64,000 bases of DNA, from the NCBI GenBank assembly GCA_023101725.1, contig JALJCO010003425.1:1-64000 (forward strand), written 5' to 3'. Made by a program: the position numbers and the translations under genes. The DNA is from Atherinomorus stipes. Taxonomy: Eukaryota; Chordata; Actinopteri; Atheriniformes; Atherinidae. The stretch's first letter is position 1. Each line of letters starts with the position of its first letter. The notes beneath the pieces were generated by a model. It did not search any database and was not told the origin of the DNA. It saw nothing but the letters and a program-made list of their open reading frames with translations. Below are positions 55,491 through 64,000 of this stretch, in pieces.

Positions 55491-55905
55491 ATAATAATAA
55501 TAATAATACATTTTATTTGATAGCACCTTTTCAAATAAAGGCACATACAGGCAGATAAAACAGTAAAAACACAAGCATTAGAGGTACCAAAGAAAACAAA
55601 ACTACAGGAAATAAAACAGGAAAAAACAACGTTGGAGTGATGCATGTGGACTCCGGTGGAATAAGACGGTCTGAACGGGAAGGCTTTGAGTCTGGATTTG
55701 AAAAGAGGGAAGGAGTCCAGAGTACGGAGATCAGGAGGGAGGGAGTTCCAGAGATGGGGAGCAGAGCGACTAAATGTCCGGCTCCCCTTTGAGACCAGAC
55801 GGGCCGGGGGGACGGAGAGCTGGAAGGTGTGGGAGGATGGTAGGGAGCAGGTAGGAGTGCTAACGTGAAGGAGATCAGAGATGAAAACCAATGCAGCCAT
55901 GATCC
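55491..55905 (-). pseudogene. L2/CR1-type LINE 3' end
   Basis: Minus-strand translation shows LLHVSTPTCSLPSSHTFQLS, VPPARLVSKGSRTFSRSAP, HLWNSLPPDLRTLDSF and PLFKSRLKAFPFR, the C-terminal part of an L2/CR1-type ORF2. The 3' tail appears on plus as (AAT)n at 55491-55510. Only about 90 residues remain. Confidence 0.85.
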
Positions 55906-57515
55906 AGCTTCCATGCTGGTGCTGCTGCTATCGTGTTTTTCAAGCACTACACAAGAAAAAAAGACCCCACGTCAGCCAACATTATCAACGTGCCGTCATC
56001 CGTGCTGTAGTTTTGAGGATGGAAATTTGACTGGAAGGTAACGAGAAGTGAACAGAGTCTGGTGATAAATGGCTCCGCACGTGCAGCGTTCTGTGGCTTT
56101 AATGAAACTATGACAGAAATCAATCGTGTGGTGGGGGTGCTGAGGTGGTGTGTCGCCAGCATTGAGCTGATGAAGTGGAAATGCTTCAGTCTGCTGAGAT
56201 TTGGTCATTCTGTGGACAACAGCATCTGTTAAACGACTGAAGCTCATTAAAGGACTGAAGTAACTAATGATCATTACATTAAAGAAATGCTAATCCTAGC
56301 TAGCATCATTGTTAATTCTGATCACATGTAAGATTTCAGATAGATTTAAGCTAAATGTTGTATTAGGTTACCAAAGCTAAAATTAACAAAGTTTTTTTAA
56401 AAGGTCTCAATCTGTTAGTATCTGAGCGTCCCGTCCATAGGACCTGATGTCATTTAATGAATACATATGTACTTTGCTCAGTGTACATTCAGTGTACCTA
56501 CACGTTATACAGTACACCACAGGAAAGCTAAGATTTTTGAGATTTCAATGATGTAAACCATTCCAGGCTGCAGTCAGTAGATTAAGAAAGCACTTATTTC
56601 AGATCAGCCTTAAATACAACAGCGAATGCATTTTACCTTCGAAGCTGTACTGTAGTCCAGTAACAGATGGTACTGCAACAAAAACAATCCTGTAACATCA
56701 GCAGGGGTCCAGGAAAAGTGGTTCAGAAAAATAGTTGGTCCACAACCAGTTTTTTAAAAAGGATTTTTGGGCTCTTGTGGCCTTTATATGTGTTACATGC
56801 TGTCATTCTAACATACCACCATTCTGAAATCCTGTTACTCGACACACAAACGCACCACCATTCCAACAAGGCTTTCCATAAGGAAACGTGTTAATAAGAG
56901 TCTCTGACTCTGTGCTGTCCGGTGCTGAACTGCAACAGTGATGAAGAGTCCCTGATTAGACGTTTTGCTTCTGCAGATAAATAAATATTTGCTGCCACAA
57001 CACAATTTGGTAAAATGCCAAGAAATGAAACAGTTTTCCCTCCAAACCCTCCACATATGAAACTGCAGTTATATACAAACAGACAAGAGGAAACCAGACA
57101 GATACAATGATGATAAAAGTTAGATTACTGATCTAAAATGTAAAAGAAAAAAAAAGAAAAGAAAATACAGCTCCAAGATCTAGATATAATAACAGTTCTG
57201 TGGGCTTCAATCATCTCCTGTTGCTTTTCAAATTATGTAGAGAGCGAGCGCGCTGGTGATTTATTTAATTGTGTTCTGATTAATTTCCAAAATAAAGTTT
57301 TAGCTTCTTAAATCAGATTTTAAACAGCTCTGATGGAGCTCGTTAATCTGGATGATGCGGATCATTCTGAACCATTTCACTGAACCTGGATGACCAGCAG
57401 CGTCTGGAGATCAAAGAAATAATATTCAGTGTTACGCTGGTTTTGTGCAACATAAGTAAATGTGCTCCCCTGTCCAACGTGAAGGAGACTGGACATCATT
57501 CACATGTTTTGTCTG
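55906..57515. other. no gene seen; intergenic
   Basis: No exon or RNA gene recognised. A-rich near 57140. Confidence 0.5.
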
Positions 57516-57517
57516 GA

Positions 57518-57656
57518 ATTAGTCAGTGGCTTCAGGAACTAGTCAGTAACTTCAGGAATTAGTCAGTAACTTCAGGAACTAGTCAGTAACTTCAGGAATT
57601 AGTCAGTAACTTCAGGAATTAGTCAGTAACTTCAGGAATTAGTCAGTAACTTCAGG
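57518..57656. repeat. 20-bp minisatellite
   Basis: About seven units of AGTCAGTAACTTCAGGAATT (or GGAACT). Confidence 0.93.
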
Positions 57657-57965
57657 TGTCTCCTGCAGCGCCGTCATTGATATGTGTAACTGCAGTTATT
57701 AATGCTGCATATGATGCCGGCTGCATGCAGACCACGGCTCTGTGGAGACTCCGCTCCAGCTGCTGCTGTGACGGTGACTGACTGTATTTCTGCTTCAGTC
57801 ACTAAACCTGAGATTCAGACATGAATCTAACATGTTTCAGACCAGTTACATTCATACATGGAGGAGATCAGATTTCCTGTTTCAGGAGATTTTAGAAACA
57901 ATTATTAAGTTGGTTTGGAGGTTGTGGATTCCCTCTGCTGTAAAAGCAGGTAAAAATCTGAATGC

Positions 57966-57988
57966 CGGGGGGGGGGGGGGGGGGGGGG
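57966..57988. repeat. poly(G) tract
   Basis: About 23 consecutive G. Confidence 0.9.
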
Positions 57989-58805
57989 CTTTTAAAGGAA
58001 TTGTGGGATGTTTTTATTTTTTATTTTTTTTAAAAACCGTCATTCTGACCATACAATGAAAAAATTGTTGGAATGATTAGATGTTTAGCAGAATTTAAAG
58101 TATTGCCATTTCAACAACTGGGGACCGATGTCGGAGTGGAGGTATGTCGGAATGGAGTTTGCTTCCCCTTTATATGATGTTTGTATGTAGTATGTTGACA
58201 GGAAAGGGGGCAGAAAGAGTTAGGAACGACATGTAGCAAATCATACCCGGGGGAACCACAGCCTCATTTACCGCTGCCGTAAGCACTAATCATGTCCGTC
58301 TGAGGTTCCATCCATTTCCCACCGCAGCATCGGTTAGCTGCATCGTGTTAGCCGCTAGATGCTACTATAGCGGCTGTGTACTCTCTTTGCGTTGTGTCGT
58401 TACAAATCACTCATGAAGCATCTTCAGTTGGCGTCTCTTTTTGCCACTTATTTCAGGATCTAGCAACTGGCAACTAAAAAAAACACTAGTGGCAGGAAGC
58501 TCCAAAGACTAGAAGTGAAACAAGAGGAAAGGTCAGCTTGACAAGCTATATTCCACATTTATACAGGCTGAGCATTGTACTCGCTGAAGCATCGTGCTGC
58601 TCGGTGAGTCTCAGTTATAACAACCTTAGAAAAACCTTTGATCACACAATTAGACTGTTTAGCATCTTAAACGTAACCAGGATTGAATGTCCATTTTAAT
58701 TTGCTAGCAAAAACCGAACTTCATGCAGGCCTTTAATGGAGCTCCTTGCAGCACGGCTTACCATGAGGACAGCTCTCAGCACGGTGAGGAGAGAGGGAAT
58801 TTCCT
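57989..58805. other. no gene seen; intergenic
   Basis: No exon or RNA gene recognised before the 29-bp array. Confidence 0.5.
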
Positions 58806-58814
58806 CATTTTTGA

Positions 58815-61490
58815 AACGGGAGATTCTCATCACGATGAGGTGAAACGGGAGATTCTCATCACGATGAGGTGAAACAGGAGATTCTCATCACGATGAGGTG
58901 AAACATGAGATTCTCATCACGATGAGGTGAAACATGAGATTCTCATCACGATGCGGTGGAACGGGAGATTCTCATCATGATGCGGTGGAACGGGAGATTC
59001 TCATCATGATGCTGTGAAACATGAGATTCTCATCACGATGCGATGGAATGGGAGATTCTCATCACGATGAGGTGAAACATGAGATTCTCATCACGAGGAG
59101 GTGGAACGGGAGATTCTCATCACGATGAGGTGAAACATGAGATTTTCATCACGATGCGGTGGAACGGGAGATTCTCATCACGATGCTGTGAAACATGAGA
59201 TTCTCATCATGATGCGGTGAAACGGGAAATTCTCATCACGATGCTGGGAAACGAGATTCTCATCACGATGCAGTGGAACGGGAGATTCTCATCACGATGA
59301 GGTGAAACATGAGATTCCCATCACGATGAGGTGGAACGGGAGATTCTCATCACGATGCTGTGAAACAGAAGATTCTCATCACGATGCGGTGGAACGGGAG
59401 ATTATCATCAGGATGCGGTGGAACATGAGATTCTCATCACGATGTGGTGAAACATGAGATTCTCATCACGATGCGGTGAAACATGAGATTCTCATCACGA
59501 TGCTGTGAAACAGAAGATTCTCATCACGATGCGGTGGAACGGGAGATTATCATCAGGATGCGGTGGAACATGAGATTCTCATCACGATGTGGTGAAACAT
59601 GAGATTCTCATCACGATGCGGTGAAACATGAGATTCTCATCACGATGCGGTGGAATGGGAGATTCTCATCACGATGCTGTGAAACATGAGATTCTCATCA
59701 CGATGCGGTGAAACATGAGATTCTCATCATGATGCGGTGGAACGGGAGATTCTCATCATGATGCGGTGGAACGGGAGATTCTCATCACGATGCTGTGAAA
59801 CATGAGATTCTCATCACGATGCGGTGAAACATGAGATTCTCATCACGATGCGGTGAAACGGGAGATTCTCATCATGATGCAGTGGAAAGGGAGATTCTCA
59901 TCGTGATGCGGTGAAACGGGAGATTCTCATCGTGATGCGGTGAAACAGGAGATTCTCATCACAATGCTGTGAAACATGAGATTCTCATCACGATGCGGTG
60001 AAACATGAGATTCTCATCATGATGCTGTGAAACATGAGATTCTCATCACGATGCAGTGGAACGGGAGATTCTCATCGTGATGCGGTGAAACGGGAGATTC
60101 TCATCATGATGCGGTGAAACAGGAGATTCTCATCACGATGAGGTGAAACATGAGATTCTCATCACGATGCGGTGGAACGGGAGATTCTCATCACGATGTG
60201 GTGGAACGGGAGATTCTCATCACGATGCGGTGGAACGGGAGATTCTCATCACGATGCGGTGGAACGGGAGATTCTCATCACGATGCGGTGGAACGGGAGA
60301 TTCTCATCATGATGCTGTGAAACATGAGATTCTCATCACGATGCGGTGAAACGGGAGATTCTCATCACGATGCGGTGGAACGGGAGATTCTCATCACGAT
60401 GCGGTGGAACGGGAGATTCTCATCACGATGAGGTGGAACGGGAGATTCTCATCACGATGTGGTGGAACGGGAGATTCTCATCATGATGCGGTGGAACGGG
60501 AGATTCTCATCACGATGAGGTGAAACATGAGAATCTCATCACGATGCGGTGGAACGGGAGATTCTCATCACGATGAGGTGAAACATGAGATTCCCATCTT
60601 GATGAGGTGGAAGGTGAGATTCTCATCACGATGAGGTGAAACATGAGATTCTCATCACGATGCGATGGAACGGGAGATTCTCATCACGATGAGGTGAAAC
60701 ATGAGATTCTCATCACGATGAGGTGGAACGGGAGATTCTCATCACGATGAGGTGAAACATGAGATTTTCATCACGATGCGGTGGAACGGGAGATTCTCAT
60801 CACGATGAGGTGAAACATGAGATTCCCATCACGATGAGGTGGAACGGGAGATTCTCATCACGATGCTGTGAAACAGAAGATTCTCATCACGATGCGGTGG
60901 AACGGGAGATTCTCATCACGATGCAGTGAAACGGGAGATTCTCATCACGATGCTGTGGAACTCAGATTCTCATCACGATGCGGTGGAACGGGAGATTCTC
61001 ATCACGATGAGGTGAAACATGAGATTCCCATCACAATGCTGTGGAACGGCAGATTCTCATCACAATGCGGTGGAACGGGAGATTCTCATCACGATGAGGT
61101 GAAACATGAGATTCTCATCACGATGAGGTGAAATGGTAGATTCTCATCATGATGCGGTGGAACGGGAGATTCTCATCACGATGCAGTGAAACAGGAGATT
61201 CTCATCATGATGCGGTGAAACGGGAGATTCTCATCACGATGCTGTGAAACAGAAGATTCTCATCACGATGCGGTGGAACGGGAGATTCTCATCACGATGC
61301 AGTGAAACGGGAGATTCTCATCACGATGCTGTGGAACGGGAGATTCTCATCACGATGAGGTGAAACATGAGATTCCCATCACGATGCTGTGGAACGGCAG
61401 ATTCTCATCACAATGCGGTGGAACGGGAGATTCTCATCATGATGCAGTGAAACGGGAGATTCTCACGATGCTGTGGAAAGGTAGATTCTT
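58815..61490. repeat. 29-bp minisatellite, about 92 units
   Basis: About 2.7 kb of units with core GAGATTCTCATCACGATG followed by CGGTGGAACGG, AGGTGAAACAT or CTGTGAAACAT. The central CATCACGATG is a near-palindrome; variants CATCATGATG (perfect palindrome) and CATCGTGATG (the inverse) also occur. Open frames of up to 87 codons are by-products. Confidence 0.96.
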
Positions 61491-63785
61491 ATCATGGACC
61501 TGCAGCAACTGCGTGATGCTATCGTGTCAATTTGGAGCAAAATGTCTGAGGAATGTTTCCAACACCTTCTGTGGTCTATGACACTGAGAATTAAAAAGGG
61601 ATCCAACATGGTACTAGACGGTGGACTTGACGAAGTGGATGCTGATTAACACTGTCACTGCCCGTATGCTGTGTTTAAAAAGAAAAAGGAAAAGTATAAA
61701 CCTGCAGTAGTTGTGATGAGTGTGGATGCTATATCCTTTGTGGTGCAGCCTTTAGTCATCATCTCACCACCTTTTCATGTCAGGTTGCAGGGAAATGAAG
61801 GCAGGTTGACCTTTGGAGAATTCACGGCACTTTGTTTCAAACAACAACGGCTGTCATGGCTGCCGTGTCGAACACACCCACATATTCTCTTACAGCTCAC
61901 AGACTTCTGACTAATGGTGTAATAACTGTTTGAGCTGCAGTGACTCCACTTTGATTTTCCTCACTTCTGAGGCTGTTTTCCTTTTTCAGCTGCAGTGCTT
62001 TCAGTGGTGTGGTGATGTAGTGTGAGAAAAAAAAGTGGCCTGTAACATCATTACTCTCCATCCAGACACATTAACCTCATGTTGTTAATTAGACCATCAA
62101 AGGGCATTAGGCTCCACTTGTGTCTCATCCTACAAGGGCCTACAGCCACTTGTATGTGGCTGTGGGTGATGGAGGACGACAAGCAGGATGCTGATAAATA
62201 GCAGCAGCTGCACAATCTACCAGCTTGAACCGTCACAAAGGCCGTACCATCTGACTGCCAAACAATTTTCTTTATGGGGCATTAAAGGCCCATTTATGCT
62301 CCCTTACGGTACTTAAATGGTGACGTCCGCTTCATGCATCACCATGTGTGGCTGCTTTCATACTTCAATGCATCTTCTGCGTTCCCATGATTCCTAAATC
62401 AATTTGTCCGGTAGGCGGCAGTGCTGCCTGTCCATGGCGATGTCCTGGTGATGTGATGTCGCCAGGGTTGTTTGCCGTCAGCTGTTTGCAGTCTACTGAC
62501 ACCGGATTACATGCATTCACTTGGGTGCTAACACTAGAATGTCACCAAGGACATGTTTGACCTCTGAAGAGGTTGAAGAAATGAAGGCCCAATCCCTATG
62601 TTCTCCCTACTTTCAACCCTCACCCACCACCACTACACCCTCGAATCGAAGCCACAGCGGTAGGGCTTTGTAATCTTCTAGGAATCGGAACACCACTGCT
62701 GCATTTACGTTCAGGCACGTTAGCGACTGCGTAGCGCCGTTTGCACCCATAACAACACACCTACCAAGCAGCAACATGGAGGTAACAGTTGTGGTCGTTT
62801 CTCTTTTTTGCATCATTCATCATGCTTCAGTTGATTAATAAACAAAACAAGCACATCAGGAAGAAGTCGCCATGACGACTTTTGTTGCTTGTAAACTGCC
62901 GAAAAACCTTTACAAGCTTTCATCACCTTCAAAACTTTCATCAGTATTTTAGCCTAGCTAGCGTGGCTAGTCTGGCTAACGTTACGAACAGACGTGTAAT
63001 CAGTACGTTTGTGAGTTCTTCTCTGACTCCAGTCGCTCTCCAGAGGTTGCTGTCAAACCATCAAAAACCAAACTGTCTTTCATCTCAACCAGACAGAAAT
63101 GTGGTTTTTGTCTCCTTTGATAACGGAATTACTGATGCAGGAAATACTGAGTACTGATACGTGGTAAATTGCATTTGTAAAGGAAAAAAGTAGCGTGCCT
63201 ATCCTTTCAGACTCATTTCTCTCTGCTTATGTGGCTTCCTTGTGTTGACACAAATCTACGACGGCGAGAGCCTGATGCTGTTTGCAGAAACTAAAAACAG
63301 CTGTCTATTGAAGAAAAAACACAAAAATACAACATATTATTTATAAGTAACAGTGTAAATACAGGGTTTAATAAGTACCATAATCTATCAGCCAGAGGGT
63401 TTCAACTATATTTACACTGATGAGTCGTGTGTTAACATCTGTCTGTTTATTCTCTGCTGGAAAAAGATGCGTCTTCTGTTCAAAGCATCAGTTTTGTTCC
63501 CTCTGTTGATGTGACGCTCCTCCTGCAGCCAGCTGCTGGCCAGGCGAGCCGTCCCACATCCTGCAAAAGCTGCTAGATACGGATGTGCTTCAACGGAAGA
63601 GAGGAAAATGCTACCAAATCAGACCAGTTTTCTGATAGTCTACCTTTCTGCTCACAGTCCACCTTATCCACTCCACCTATTCAACTGCTTGGATTCTTTT
63701 TGTGTGTTTCTTTTCCGAACAAGCTCAACCAAGAGGAGCTTTATGGATATAAGTGGAGAAGAAAAAGGGGAAAACAAATGCTGCA
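61491..63785. other. no gene seen; intergenic
   Basis: No exon recognised. Text near 62583 (GAAGGCCCAATCCCTATGTT) may be a DNA-element end; no partner found. Confidence 0.45.
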
Positions 63786-63788
63786 TCC

Positions 63789-64000
63789 TAGGGCTGTGCG
63801 ATATACTGATATGAATTTGCAACATGACATTTACATGAGAGTGATATGATATATACATATATTGTTATATCACGGTATTGTGCAAATTCTTTTGCTTTAT
63901 TTTTCATAATGACCAGGCTGCACCTCAACTGACTACAAAGGGGTCACCTGATTATTTAATAAGGGTGGAAAAAACATTGATACACTGAAATATTGTGATA
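63789..64000. mobile_element. hAT-type element, left end, cut by the window
   Basis: CTAGGGCTGTGCGATATACT is a typical hAT MITE left end (CAGGGCTGTGCGATA). The AT-rich interior runs to the window edge. Confidence 0.5.

Noticed and set aside
58815..61490. CRISPR-like array (about 29-bp repeats)
   Set aside because: Units are head-to-tail with no unique spacers, in vertebrate DNA; it is a minisatellite.

Overview
The window looks like teleost fish nuclear DNA. It has long introns with GT..AG borders, Tc1/mariner elements of about 1.6 kb, many short terminal-inverted-repeat (TIR) elements, L2/CR1-type LINE 3' ends, and a vertebrate brain receptor gene. One host gene is supported: the 3' end of an adhesion GPCR of the BAI family, best matched to ADGRB1 (BAI1), on the + strand. 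Seven coding exons are visible: 21842-22013, 24290-24385, 24485-24524, 31490-32148, 37241-37276, 39507-39665 and 47442-47639. Their phases join without a break into 452 codons plus a stop. They encode the last two membrane helices, the whole cytoplasmic tail and the C-terminal QTEV PDZ ligand. The earlier exons (ectodomain, TM1 to TM5) were not found and should lie upstream of base 1, so 1-21841 is read as intron. The 3' UTR probably runs to about 49785, where two AATAAA signals sit. The rest, to 64000, is intergenic as far as can be seen.

Non-coding DNA is dominated by tandem arrays, about 15 kb in all: a 49-bp unit (1-490), about 27 bp (8428-9075), a 12-bp unit with higher-order structure (about 11940-17930), 27 bp (22178-23875), 28 bp (34506-35786), 20 bp (40860-42890), 31 bp (43560-44240) and 29 bp (58815-61490). 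Smaller arrays also occur, including a CAG-rich one in the 3' UTR. Most long open frames in the window come from these arrays, because a unit without stop codons stays open on both strands.

Transposons form the second layer. A broken Tc1 copy lies at 25617-27235. A second one at 37350-39383 is split by a 418-bp TTAA-flanked element. Other TIR elements lie near 1622, 6926, 10451, 17162, 32331, 33036, 34455, 44582, 46404, 48311 and 51660. A Ty3/Gypsy reverse transcriptase relic lies at 18015-18400, and L2-type LINE ends lie at 18697-19560, 52186-52620 and 55491-55905. Several arrays sit inside inverted-repeat elements, the clearest at 34455-36128 and 29205-30240. This suggests that TIR elements acted as nurseries for minisatellites here.

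The layers interact in the gene: one adgrb1 intron (37277-39506) is about 91% transposon, another (22014-24289) is about 75% minisatellite, and the 3' UTR carries both a CAG-rich array and a TIR element.
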